This document shows, one piece after another, positions 35,396-46,174 of a stretch of 64,000 nt of DNA. Source of the stretch: Theileria orientalis strain Shintoku (taxonomy: Eukaryota; Apicomplexa; Aconoidasida; Piroplasmida; Theileriidae); assembly GCF_000740895.1 (NCBI RefSeq), contig NC_025263.1:806001-870000 (forward strand). The letters run 5' to 3'. A program made the translations under genes and the position numbers. The notes under the pieces were generated by a model. The model was given only the letters and a program-made list of their open reading frames with translations, was not told the origin of the DNA and searched no databases. Numbering within the stretch: the stretch's first letter is position 1; every line of letters begins with the position of its first letter.

Positions 35396-35828
35396 TTAAG
35401 TACTATATGATTTATTATCAACTTCCTTCATTCTTTTAAGAAATTCTTCTTTTATTTTCTTTGCCTTCTCATTATTCTTTTCATTCTTTTTAACATTTTT
35501 CAAGTGATTCTAAATATCATGAGTTATGTTTCATCTGTTTATTAGACATACTAATATTAAGTGCTTTAACTTACTTTACTTTTTAAGTGCTTATAGATTG
35601 ATTCCTTATTTAAAAACGTTTTACCCTTGCAACACACACAGTATGATACTTTATTGCCAGGATGTGTTTTAATTAATTCAGGTTCTAAATTATTATATTA
35701 TGTTGATTATAATTTAAATTACCTAGTTCTAAATTTTTATATTCAATATCTGTTGTTTTATTTGTAGAATCATTTTCGTCCTTTTCATTTTCGTCGAATA
35801 TTGTTATAGGAGCGTTAGAGCTATACAT
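35396..35828 (-). CDS. Small C2H2 zinc-finger protein
   Basis: Three exons join to about 110 residues. The middle exon carries [20 protein letters not shown], which with the start of the next exon (SKNH) makes a C-x2-C-x12-H-x5-H finger. It is followed by a Lys-rich tail ([19 protein letters not shown]). The N-terminus is short and acidic. The layout, with one finger and a basic helix, fits a nucleic-acid or ribosome-assembly protein, but the family is not recognised. The open frames are too short to stand out alone; the gene is supported by splice signals and the intact finger across a junction. Confidence 0.7.
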
Positions 35829-35911
35829 AAAAGCACGTTTATACATATTGACGATTATAAGATTTTTAAAATATATTACATTGTTGTTTTAGTGAAATAA
35901 AAATAATGTTA

Positions 35912-36973
35912 CTAAACTATAGTACGGTTTGGTATGGACTTAGTGAGGGCTTCCTCCCAAGATAGTCCACTAATTCTATAGGACAGTATTTCAAACACTG
36001 TTGAAACATTGAGAACCTTTTTTCTACAATTTGGTATATATTTCTATAAAAGAATTTATTTATTCTAAATCAACCTTTAAAGGCAATGTTTTACAAATGA
36101 TTCCATGAGATTCTGCCTGGTTGTAAACATGAAACTGCACCATTTATTGAAAATTTTCTTGTACTCACCTTTTTAACATTCGTGTCCACTAATCCGCCAA
36201 TTACATAAATTTTATCTTCCTCAACATCCTCTAGGTACTAATGACATTGTTATTGGCTACACACTAATACCTCCCTAGCGTCCGGAGATAGAACGACAGT
36301 ATTCTTTGGATCAAAAACGTCCCAGAAAGCCTTTTCTTCAAAATGAACCTAGGTTATTATTGACTGTCTCAAAATAATTACCTTCCACTTGTGAACTCCG
36401 AACAACTCACAGTCCTTATAGAGTCTCGACTCTTTTGAAAAGCTGGTTAATATAAGCTTAATCTAAAGCGACCGTTTAATGAATTTAGGCTCTTACCGGA
36501 ACCATGTGCTTCTTCATAATGTTGTAACAGAGGGATATTTGCTTTGCTAGACTTCTAATCTCCTGAAAGTGTTTTTATTTAGAAGTTGGTTAATTGTTAA
36601 CCTTGGGACCCATGGAGTCTTCAAAGCTGCAATTTATACATATCGGCATCCCCTTCTCGTGGGATTCATCTAGAAACTTTGAAATTTCAACAGACTTTTC
36701 GTAATTTGTCTTCCTCAGGTTCATAATGTACTCTTCCCTTTCCTCTACAAATGATTAGTTTACTGATGTTAATGGGTCTTAAAAATTAAATGTACCTTCA
36801 GTCATCGAAGATAGCAGCGCTTCCCTTTCGTTGCGCGAGGCTTCCTTCTTCTTCCATCTAATTTCAGGCCTACGTTGTCTACGCCTTTCGAGTTTCTGGA
36901 GCCTCTTCAACTTCTTCTTTTGACTTCTCGGGAGTCTGCACTTGGTCTGTATCTGATCTTCCTTTTCTTCCAT
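35912..36973 (-). CDS. TRM10: TRM10-type tRNA (guanine-9) methyltransferase
   Basis: About eight exons join in frame from the ATG at 36973 to the TAG at 35912-35914, roughly 260 residues. The Lys/Arg-rich start (RSQKKKLKRLQKLERRRQR) is typical. The SPOUT core follows: PICINCSFEDSM, then VVLSPDARE, YVIGGLVDTNV, the loop QAESHGIICKTLPL and the C-terminal VLNVSTVFEILSYRISGLSW. The Asp of SPDA is the position of the catalytic Asp in TRM10. The enzyme methylates N1 of purine 9 in tRNA using S-adenosylmethionine. Its ATG is only 2 nt after the stop of the EF-hand gene, so its promoter must lie within that gene or the two are co-transcribed. Confidence 0.88.
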
Positions 36974-36975
36974 GG

Positions 36976-37590
36976 CTATGTGGGCGTATCGAACAGTCTG
37001 AGTGAGAAGAACGATGTGTCATCAACAGGGAGGAATATCGATGTAAAATCTTCGCGGGATACTATTCTCTTATTTGTCAAGTTTGCGCTTTTAAACAGGT
37101 GATTGAGCCTATTCATGTCAAGTTCCCCGTCGTTAAAGCAGGAGAGCATATGCTTCATGTCAGAGGTGGGCAACTTCCCAGACTTTTGCCAATCCAAAAT
37201 ATTGTAGCACTCGTCGAGCTTAGAGTTGAAGAAGTCTTGCAAGGGGGTGAACTCGGGAACCTTAATTGAAACGTCACTATCGAGTTTAATCTTGTTGTCA
37301 ACCAGTTGTACAAATTTATCAACGTCAATGTATTCCAATCCGTTTGATTTAAGGTGTTTTTCTATGGTTCTGGACTCAGAGGCTGTGAAGGTCAGTCCTA
37401 ACTGTCGAGCTGCATTAACAAACGATTTATAATGGAGAGTTCCGATGTGTTTATGGTCATGGCCTTCTAAGGTCCACGGCAATATGCAATTGAGAGAAAA
37501 TACAGATCCAATTTCATCGAGTAACTTTAAAGTCAAACTAGATAGGCCTTGATAATTATCAGGAGATGTATTATATTCGAGGTGTTCCAT
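36976..37590 (-). CDS. Degenerate EF-hand (calmodulin-like) protein
   Basis: Single exon, 204 residues. Helix-loop-helix pairs are visible in the calmodulin pattern, for example FVNAARQLGLTFTASESRTI followed by IDVDKFVQLV, and DWQKSGKLPTSDMKHML. The calcium loops are incomplete: the best one, DWQKSGKLPTSD, keeps only part of the ligand set. Calcium binding is thus doubtful and the protein may be a structural light-chain or centrin-like factor. The stop codon (36976-36978) lies 2 nt before the ATG of TRM10. Confidence 0.65.
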   Translation of the reverse strand: MEHLEYNTSPDNYQGLSSLTLKLLDEIGSVFSLNCILPWTLEGHDHKHIGTLHYKSFVNAARQLGLTFTASESRTIEKHLKSNGLEYIDVDKFVQLVDNKIKLDSDVSIKVPEFTPLQDFFNSKLDECYNILDWQKSGKLPTSDMKHMLSCFNDGELDMNRLNHLFKSANLTNKRIVSREDFTSIFLPVDDTSFFSLRLFDTPT

Positions 37591-37955
37591 TTAATATTGT
37601 GTGTATAAAAATAAGTAGAATAACGAATTCAATTAAATCAATTGAAGTTTAACAAAACAGAATGATTAAAATTGATTTTGTTTAACAAATTTTAGAATAC
37701 ATAAATTTTGTTAAATAAATGAAAAATTACTAATAAATGAACACTAAAATACAAAGTACCATTTCATTTATATATAATCCATATTATACACATAAGTTAA
37801 TTTCACAAATTTAAAAATAAATTAATGTAAATAAAGTGTTATATATATTAAAAAATCATATTATTTATTCTATGGCTGGGGCCTATATATCCACAATTAA
37901 TACTATCATAAACATTGTTATATATATTTTTTAATTATTTAATTTATTGTAAAAT
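37591..37955. promoter_or_regulatory. Divergent intergenic region
   Basis: About 365 bp between the starts of the EF-hand gene (minus) and the small Tim gene (plus). Given the 2-nt gaps downstream on both sides, this region may drive four genes. It is AT-rich; no defined element was recognised. Confidence 0.5.
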
Positions 37956-38282
37956 ATGGCAGATGAATCAGCTCAGCCAACTGATCTTAATACAGCCCTA
38001 AATCTGTTGGTTCTTACCATGCTCAACGAGGTATTTTATTACTCATGAATTAAAATATAATCATTCTTAGCAAGTAAAGAAAGTCTGTTTCAATAAGTGC
38101 TTTCCTTCTAAATTCGATGATAAATTGAATAAAAGTGAACAGATTTGTATCGCTAAGTGTATGGATCGAATGTAAGATAGTTCCTCTTATAACTCATTAA
38201 TACATAATTTAGGTACGAAGCTCACACAATTCTATCTCAAGCGGTGGCAGATGCATCTAAAAATATTAGTAATTCACAATAA
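37956..38282 (+). CDS. Small Tim chaperone (Tim13-like)
   Basis: Three exons (introns after LNE and after DRM) join to about 85 residues. The twin CX3C motif is present: CFNKC and CIAKC, with the linker FPSKFDDKLNKSEQ between them. The block SEQICIAKCMDRM is closest to Tim13 (SEQKCIAMCMDR). Small Tims bind hydrophobic precursors in the mitochondrial intermembrane space, usually as Tim8-Tim13 or Tim9-Tim10 hexamers. The TAA at 38280-38282 is 2 nt before the ATG of XPG. Confidence 0.9.
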
Positions 38283-38284
38283 GA

Positions 38285-40852
38285 ATGGGAGTTCATAAAT
38301 TATGGGACCTTCTAACAGCAACGGCACTCCCAGTGAGAGTGGAATCGCTGTTCGGAAAAGTGTGTTGCATAGACGCAAGCTTTTGGATCATACACTGTAT
38401 GGCCTCGGAGTCTATTAATAGACACGGAGGAGACGTTATCGCAGTATTCTTCCTGAGGATTTGCTACCTGTTGGACAAGGGAATAAGGCCCGTGTTCGTG
38501 TTCGACGGGAAATCGCCGTTCGCAAAAATAAAGACGATCATAAAGAGGAAGATGATAAACAATAAATATAGCACTAACCACAAGCTGTTGGCATTTAAGA
38601 TGTTGGTGGCACAGCTCGAAAGCACAAACAGGCAAATGAACCTAAACAGAGTAGCATATCCGATGCCACAAACGTATTCAATTGAGCCCTCAGAAGAGAC
38701 TAATAGTTCGGAGCAGACAGAAGAATGTCAACATTCTAGCGATGTAGACTTATTTGAGCTCTTTCCAGAAGACTTTTTAAATAAGACCGACGAAGAGGAG
38801 TTTGACAGGGAGCTTAAGATGCTCAAGGAATGTGACTTCCTGACAAGCAAGTCGAAGTACGAACTTATGAATGCAGTAAGAGATAGAATCATACAGAAGG
38901 ACAGGGACGAGTCGCTGAAGTTGAAGGGGAAGATAGACGAGTACTCGAACCACCAGATTCAGTCGTATTTGACAGACGTGAAGATCAACAATGAAATTGA
39001 GCAGTTGAAGAACGAATTGTACCAAAGATACCCACAATCACAGCAGAGAGTGGAGTCCCTGAACTTTAGGAACGCACTTAACGATGAGATATGCAACTAC
39101 AACGAGTACTTTGCAACGAACTTCGAAAACAACTTCATAGCTCTAAGAGGTGATTATGAGGAAGGTAATGAGGCAAAGTTCGATGAGTACATAAAGGAGG
39201 AGCCCATGAAGTCGCATACGGAAGAAATTGATGACTCGGTATTTGCAACAGACGATCAGATATTCGGAACGGAGTTAATGTCAGGGATGGAAAACATTGA
39301 GGGCAAAAGGAGTTTGAAACAGGAATCAAGTGGTCTAAACGACAAAAACGACAGTGATGGTCATGATGATTTTGCTGATGCTCATGTTGATAAGAGGATT
39401 GGTGATGAATTGGATAGTGGCGGCGATTATGATGATGAATATAATGATAATAATGTGTTGACTGGTGAGGATTCGACAGTTAGAACCGCTGCTAACGACT
39501 TTTTCCTAAGTCTGTATAAACAGTTTCTTTCAAGTAAACGAGAAGAAGATATAGAGTCACAAAACAATTTAAATTCATCAGAAAAAGGTGGAAATACACA
39601 AAAACAAGTACATCATACTGATTCAATTACTCGTAGAGATTATACAGACAACCTAAAACAACAATCTTTATCAGATAATGAGGAACAGCATCAATTATCT
39701 TCAGGCATCGATCAAAAACAACCTCCATCTTACAATGATCAAAAACAACCGTCATCTTACAATGATCAAAAACAACCGACCTCTGACAACGACCAACAAC
39801 GACAACCCTCAGACGATGAACGATCATCCTCTGATGATGAGGATGAAGTGTTTGTTGCGAAGAAGCCAGAAAATATTATACAGCCTGAGTATACAGATAA
39901 GATAAAGCTGACTCAGAATAAAATGTACTACGATGATACTCAGGCGTTGCTGGAGTTGTTCGGAGTGCCGTACCTAATAGCACCCTCAGAAGCAGAGTCG
40001 CAGTGCGCGTACATGAATAAGAAGGGAGACTGCTACGCAGTGATATCAGACGACTCAGACGCACTGGTATTTGGAGCAAGGTGCCTCCTGAAAAACTTCT
40101 ACAACGACAACGTCTTCGAGCTATACACTGCAGAAAGGATTCGGAAGGAGCTGGGTATCGGAAGGAAACAGCTGGCGCTGATAGCAGTGATATGCGGGTG
40201 CGACTACACCAACGGAGTGCGAGGAATAGGCGTGGTTAACGCGCTCGAGGTGATCAAGGCGTACCCGAAGTTCGAGGACCTCCACGAGTTCAAGCACTGG
40301 GCGACCAGCGACTGCAGCGTCGAGTCGGCGACGTCGGACGAGTGCCAGCTCAGAAGCGAGTACAAGAAGGCGCACATCAACTACAGAGTACACTGGACCT
40401 TCAGCTCGGACTTCCCGAACAGAGAGGCGTACGACCTCTTCCTGAGGCCGACCACGACCGACGAGTATCATCTGAGCTGGAAGAAGCCGGATTTTAAGCC
40501 GCTGCTAGAGTTCATGTTGAAGAGGTCGTCGCTGCCTCAGGAGCAGGTGAAGCAGTGCCTCGATTTGCTGTACGTGCGGAGGTCGCAGCAGTTCATCATG
40601 GAGGACGTCGTTCCCGACATTGCGGCGAAGCCTTTCGTGAAGAAGGCGCTCGCCAAGTACAGAAGGTCGCTGAACACGAACTTGTCTGCGTTCAGAAGGA
40701 TGCTGTCGAACATAAAGTCCCGTTCAAGGTTCAACATAGGCACGAAGCTGCTCATAGATCGCAGCCACACATTGTCGAAGATCAGGTCGAAAAGGATGCT
40801 CGAGTCGATAAAGTCGATAAGGAAAAGAAACGTCAACGTAAAGAGAATATAA
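38285..40852 (+). CDS. ERCC5: XPG/RAD2 nucleotide-excision-repair endonuclease
   Basis: Single exon, 855 residues. N-region (MGVHKLWDLL, VCCIDASFW, FVFDGKSP) and I-region (PYLIAPSEAESQCAYM, VISDDSDALVFGA, then GCDYTNGVRGIG, the helix-two-turn-helix start) are both intact, including the acidic residues of the active site. They are separated by about 480 residues of acidic, Ser- and Gln-rich spacer, which is the mark of XPG rather than FEN1 or EXO1. XPG cuts 3' of lesions in nucleotide excision repair. The spacer includes three 27-bp tandem repeats. The end of the protein is basic (RKRNVNVKRI) and has no clear PIP box. Base composition shifts sharply to GC-rich at the I-region. Confidence 0.92.
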   Translation: MGVHKLWDLLTATALPVRVESLFGKVCCIDASFWIIHCMASESINRHGGDVIAVFFLRICYLLDKGIRPVFVFDGKSPFAKIKTIIKRKMINNKYSTNHKLLAFKMLVAQLESTNRQMNLNRVAYPMPQTYSIEPSEETNSSEQTEECQHSSDVDLFELFPEDFLNKTDEEEFDRELKMLKECDFLTSKSKYELMNAVRDRIIQKDRDESLKLKGKIDEYSNHQIQSYLTDVKINNEIEQLKNELYQRYPQSQQRVESLNFRNALNDEICNYNEYFATNFENNFIALRGDYEEGNEAKFDEYIKEEPMKSHTEEIDDSVFATDDQIFGTELMSGMENIEGKRSLKQESSGLNDKNDSDGHDDFADAHVDKRIGDELDSGGDYDDEYNDNNVLTGEDSTVRTAANDFFLSLYKQFLSSKREEDIESQNNLNSSEKGGNTQKQVHHTDSITRRDYTDNLKQQSLSDNEEQHQLSSGIDQKQPPSYNDQKQPSSYNDQKQPTSDNDQQRQPSDDERSSSDDEDEVFVAKKPENIIQPEYTDKIKLTQNKMYYDDTQALLELFGVPYLIAPSEAESQCAYMNKKGDCYAVISDDSDALVFGARCLLKNFYNDNVFELYTAERIRKELGIGRKQLALIAVICGCDYTNGVRGIGVVNALEVIKAYPKFEDLHEFKHWATSDCSVESATSDECQLRSEYKKAHINYRVHWTFSSDFPNREAYDLFLRPTTTDEYHLSWKKPDFKPLLEFMLKRSSLPQEQVKQCLDLLYVRRSQQFIMEDVVPDIAAKPFVKKALAKYRRSLNTNLSAFRRMLSNIKSRSRFNIGTKLLIDRSHTLSKIRSKRMLESIKSIRKRNVNVKRI
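39710..39790 (+). repeat. 27-bp in-frame tandem repeat in XPG spacer
   Basis: Three copies of 27 bp (39710-39736, 39737-39763, 39764-39790) encode DQKQPPSYN, DQKQPSSYN and DQKQPTSDN. A further partial, more diverged unit (DQQRQPSD) follows. Copy number may vary between strains. Confidence 0.9.
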
Positions 40853-40944
40853 TGTGTTTGATAGCTACACTGTGATTGTTAGTTTAAGTTTGTGTTTTAT
40901 ATAGGAATCCACCACAATTGTTACATTGACTCGTTAAAAAATAA

Positions 40945-41301
40945 ATGGCGTTATTTTGTCCGCTTTGTCACAGTATTCTCTACTTTGAGGCTAAGGAGTT
41001 CTCCCAATCGAGCTTCACTTGTTTGAGGTGCCAATATTTCATGCCAATTACTAAGAATTACTACAGAGCGACTCTGTACAACATTGGCAAGGACGTCGAT
41101 AAAACGCCCTTAAGTACAAATGAATTCGAGCATTCCCCAAAGATTCCAGGTAACTAATAATTTTCTCATTATTTTTCAGCTGTTTGCCCCTATTGTAACA
41201 ATAACGAGGCTTATTTTATGAGTATTCAGACTCGTTCCGCCGACGAGCCAATGACTCAGTTTTTTGTGTGTACCTCCTGCACGAAGCGTTGGAGAGAATG
41301 A
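40945..41301 (+). CDS. RPC11: RPC11 (RPC10/POLR3K), RNA polymerase III subunit
   Basis: Two exons with a short intron in the codon after KIP give 109 residues or so, the standard size. The N-terminal zinc ribbon has CPLC and CLRC; the C-terminal TFIIS-like ribbon has CPYC and CTSC. It carries QTRSADEPMTQFF, whose Asp-Glu pair drives RNA cleavage by stalled polymerase III. Ends in RWRE. Role: RNA cleavage and termination/reinitiation by Pol III. Ninety-two nt separate it from the XPG stop. Confidence 0.95.
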
Positions 41302-41728
41302 CATTTACCATTATTAACACTCATTTGATGTGGATTATCTACAATATTTGTCAATATCGTTCGCATTGTTCAACACACAAATCTCATGTACGATAGTAAT
41401 CACTAATTATCGTCATTTAATACATTTTAATATCATAAATGTATATACATACTCGTAAATATTTATTACAATGTTAAATATATCTTCTGTTTATATATGT
41501 GTATATACAGAATTGTACATATTGCTACATATATACACATTGTATATACCTATGTGTAAGTGATTCTATGATTTATGTAATATATATATATATATATATA
41601 TGTACATATATTTTGACACATCATTCTATATATACATCATCTCTTTAAAAAAAATCTGATTTAAAATGAATTAAGGTTATTTGTTAAAATTAGAATTACA
41701 ATCATTACAATGTTCGACTGGACATGTA
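41302..41728. other. Convergent low-complexity intergenic region with TA repeat
   Basis: Between the stops of RPC11 and the kelch gene. A near-perfect (TA)n run of about 22 bp lies at 41580-41601, flanked by TATATG-type sequence. No coding signal was seen. Confidence 0.6.
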
Positions 41729-44474
41729 TTAGTTTTCAGTGTTTTCCTTAAGTCTCTCCTGCTCCCTATGCTTCATGTTATCCAACTCTATTGCTGTTAG
41801 ACACTTAATTGCTGCTGATCTCCTCGGACGGGCTTGGTACGCTGAAACAATCGGCTTACTTTCCTGAGGGTGGCCAGCACCAGTGTCAGCTTTAGTTGAT
41901 CCATCTCCTGTAAATGATATGTTTTACACGTCGACAAACCCTCTGTATTAGTTTCAGAAATTCCTGATGGTGTTTCAGTATGTGGTTTTTCAATCCTTTC
42001 ATGGTGATGCGTGTGTATTGGCGTGCTTGTGCCCGTCAAACTCTTTTCACTATGCGTTTCCTCTGTAACACCGCTATCAAACAGTCTGATATCGCTGTCA
42101 TTAAAGTCCAAATCAATTTCAACTTTTACTGGATCCTCTACTTTGACTTGCTCAGGTTCATCTCTAACTTCAGTGTACATGTTATTGATTGACGCGTATC
42201 GTATATACTTATAGTATATCTCCTCAATGTTCCTATCATCGCTGTAGGCTACTCATATTATTATTAGTGTCACTATCATCGACCAACCTAGTGGGTTCGA
42301 TATTGTGATTGCGTCGTCGAACGTTAGTTTTCCGTTTTGATTCTTAACACCTCCCCAGTGATAAATTATTCCGTGCGAAGACCATGATGCGTGACCTGAC
42401 TATGTTATCATATGATAAATCATCTAATAACTCGTACCAGTTCTATTGAGTCATCTATGTACTGAAACACTTTTCCGTCCATTGAATATGCCATTGACTT
42501 AATGCTATTAACGTTTTCGTTTGTGTATCCGTCTCCGCCCGTGATTATAAACATATTATCAATGAACGTCATTGCTAAATTCCATTATATAATGTTATTT
42601 CTAATATTAAATTCTATTTATTCCCATGTGTTAAACATAATTGTAATAATAATTATAATTATTTTCATAATACACGTCGTCTATTGTACATTAAAGTGAA
42701 TCATTATAATATATAATAACAAATGTTTACTATCATTGTTCTAATGACTTACTGTGGAAAAATCTTATTTCCGATGGGCATTTTGTATATGATGGGACTA
42801 TGCTCTACACGTATTTTTGATTCCATACATAGTCTTACCCATATCAGTTTCTCATATATGTAATGTAATGCGTACATCCTGTTACGCACTGGTTCCGATT
42901 GTGTCAATCCACCGTAGATGACCTATCCGATAACTTTATTAACACACAACAGGCCTACCATTGGTGAATTTGATGATATTCCCGCTTTACAGCATGAGTG
43001 AAATGCTCTCGGTGCTGGTACCATTCCTGTGAAATCTACCACTGTCCATTGATTACATGATTTATTTCGCGGGCCATCGTACATTCCGTAGTTGATGTTA
43101 ATTGTCCAGACGTCGTTGAAAAAGTTAATTCCATCAGTTCCTCCGAACATAACCATGTAACTTCCTACGTATGATATCGAGTGTCCGTATCGACTTGGTG
43201 GGACTGGCCCTAGTGTTTTAAACACGTCCCACACCAGTGGGTTCGAAGTCAGATTTAAAATATACAGATCGTTAGGCACGAGTTCTCTGTTGTATGTAAA
43301 ACCTCCTGATATTGCCAGTATTGGCGTTTCAAGTTTTGCATATATTACACATGAGGCGTGGAATGCTCTCGGCTCTGGCGCGTTTACTGTGTCCAGCAAC
43401 TCCCAGTTCGATATAAATGATTGTGCTTCAGAGAAATATAAGTTGTTTGAAAATTCAAAGTTTGTATTTCCTAAACATATTTTTAAAAGTCTCAACAATA
43501 ATAAAAATATATACAAATTCCAAATCCGTAGTTTACATAAAATTAATATCAATAATTTCAACGTCATTAACACATCCTTGTACCAATTTATTACATAATA
43601 AGGCATATTTATATGTACAAAATACTATAGTCTATATTTATTTTTATCTCCTACCGTTTATGATTGAAAATAAATTTTGGTGTGTATCGTTAAGTTGACT
43701 TTCGTTTACTTGTGCTCCTCCAAAGAGAATCACGTACTTTTTATTGTGTGAGAACTTCATGATTGGCGATTCCGATGCGCATACGCTCACGTACGATATG
43801 TAATCTACAATGTGGTTTGTCGACAATATTACCTCAGGCTTCTTTCGTGCTCTCAGTAGGTCCTCCTCTCTGACTATTTGCGAGTCATAAAATATTATAT
43901 CCGTTTCCTTTTCTTCTCCGTTGATTTCCTTCCAGATCGATTCGCTTTGCTCTGGGTCCCACGTTCCGTATATTACACTTCTCGCTTCGTCAAGCCTCAC
44001 TTTTGAGATAAATCTCGTATATCCTACATCGTTTTTAACATTCATGTTTTGAAGCCTTGTGTATTCGTCGTAATATTTATACTCGAACTCATCCTTGCTA
44101 TTGGTCCCATTCACCTTATTGTATGTTTTTGGGAGTTCAAAATGTTCAGGTTTTTCAAATTCAATGTATAATTGACCCTCGTTATCTTCTTGTTCTATTC
44201 TACTCTCGTCGGTGTTAGTTGTGTAGTCATCAGAGGCTGTTAGTCTAGATTGGATTTCCGCATTAGATTCCGTTTCTCCTCCATCAATCTCTAAACCTTG
44301 TGAATTACTTTCCGAATATTTATCATGATTCACATCTAAAATACATTATAAGTCATGAAGGTCACCTTGTTCTAACGATGAGGATTCTTCAAGTTTCTGG
44401 TACGAATATACGATAAACTGTGATATTGTATGGCCAATAAGCCCAGCTAAATTATTTTTCAAAATAGAGTCCAT
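41729..44474 (-). CDS. Kelch-repeat protein
   Basis: About nine exons join from the ATG at 44474 (MDSILKNNLAGLIGHTISQF). Kelch-like blades are seen: PEPRAFHASCVIY with ILAISGGF, PPSRYGHSISYVGSYMVMFG, APRAFHSCCKAG, then GDGYTNENVNSI and SWSSHGIIYHWGGV. The N-terminus also has VILFGGAQ. No phosphatase or BTB domain is attached, so it differs from the apicomplexan PPKL phosphatase and from Kelch13. A 21-nt intron is needed at 42923-42943, and one of about 210 nt near 43640-43470. The 3' end is modelled as a last exon ending NMKHREQERLKENTEN at 41729; the unspliced reading would stop at 41797. Kelch propellers serve as protein-binding scaffolds. Confidence 0.7.
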
Positions 44475-44769
44475 TTTTATTAAAATTTAGTAATATTTTA
44501 CAATATTGTTGACATAATCATCAAATTTATTTTTGGAATGTAACTGATTATATTTAGACGAAATTACAATATAAATCAAATTAATAATCATTATTTTTTG
44601 TTACAGATATGTTTATATTATAAAATTTTATTCGTACCAGTTTACTTAATTAAAATTATAATACATCTATCATTCATTATGGTGTGATCAGTTTTAGGAA
44701 TCTCACTTTAATAAGTATATGTGTAAATAAAATTATTTTTAAAACAACAATAGCGATTATATGTACAAA

Positions 44770-46174
44770 TTATGGTACTTTTCCTTTGACGTTCCAGTGT
44801 CGTAAACTCCCAGAACTTCGTAAGGCGCCGAGTCTCCTATTTGTCGTTTATTATATACACAATCAAACAATACCTGCAAAAAAGACCTTCCCCTTTGAGT
44901 TCTTCCCAAGGTTTATTATCCATCCTACACACTTCTATTTTTCCTCTTTCCTTACCGCTTGGTGCTGGTATTGATCTAAAGGCTGCCTTGAAGGACAGCC
45001 TGTTAGAGTTAAACGTCAAAAGGTTCAGGTTTTTATTTTCAGGGTTATAGTTTGCCGTCATGATTACGTCCGTCGTAGGGTCATGTATCAGCATGAGTGG
45101 CAGGTTCAGGTTCGTTGACACGATTTCTGTGTTGAAACACTCGTTGACATCCATGATTAATGTCGAGAATTTACAAATGAAGAACGGACTCAGGTTATTC
45201 TGGCTACTTGTGTTAAAATTGACAAAATACACATCCTTATCATCATTTGCCGACCTTGCTATCAGTGGATTTCCACAGAACATTCCAACGTTGAGCTCTA
45301 TAACAAAATGTGTATTTTTAAATTAGTATCCATATTCTAATTAACAATGTATTCAGTATTACATTTATCATAAACAAATGTAATCCAATAAAATTTAAAT
45401 TTTAATTTAATATCTATTTTGAAACGATATTATATATATAACAGTGCCATAGCGTCTAATATCGCATTTATATTGTCTATTATATAATGTGTGTACTTAG
45501 TACCTGTGTGTGGAACCTTATTCTCCTTTAGGAAATCGTGTGTGAAGTGCAATATGTCATTCAATCTATTCGATTTTACTACCAATATGCAATACTTTAC
45601 GTCGTAAGCTTTATTAAAATAATCATAGTCTTTTTGGCATGTCCACGAATTACATGTATTGGTTTCACATACGCTGCGATGTGCTCTTATCAATCCAAAG
45701 TACGTATAGTTTCCCTCTCCTTCACCCTTCTTTGGCATCGATTTGCATACTGAGATGGATAATAATCCATACTTTTTGTTATATGGTCTGAAATGTATTC
45801 TGAAGTCCTCCTTATACATCCACGATAATACGTAGTCCGTGCCGACGTTGTATAGGCTTGACGATTCAATGAATATATTCGTTTCATCCAACAACTTTAG
45901 CGATATTTGCGGCAGACTGAACGACGGGTGCACGTACGTTTTATTATGGTAGTATATTGTGGATTCATCAACGTTCGTTTTCACCTTTATTACCTACACG
46001 TCATTATCAAACGTGCAAACCTACGTTTTGCGAACGTTCATTGTTCGAGGAATCGTTAAACCAGAGAAAGTACATGAAAAACAAGATCGTTACAAATATT
46101 GCGCTAAACTTGGCGATCCTTCTAAAATCCCTTACTTCATGTACCTGCTCAGTTTCATCCTCTTGCCGGAACAT
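44770..46174 (-). CDS. Type II (single-pass) membrane protein, unknown
   Basis: Four exons join in frame from the ATG at 46174 (MFRQEDETEQVHEVRDF). After about 20 residues comes one membrane helix (KFSAIFVTILFFMYFLWF, residues about 20-37), then a long likely luminal region with several Cys (CETNTCNSWTCQKDYDYF) and Asn-X-Ser/Thr sites. The third exon carries LNVGMFCGNPLIARS and the last exon ends LRHWNVKGKVP. A splice of about 210 nt between HT and ELNVG is required; otherwise the frame would stop at 45430 and the 45283-44837 frame would be left without a start. I do not recognise the family. Confidence 0.6.
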
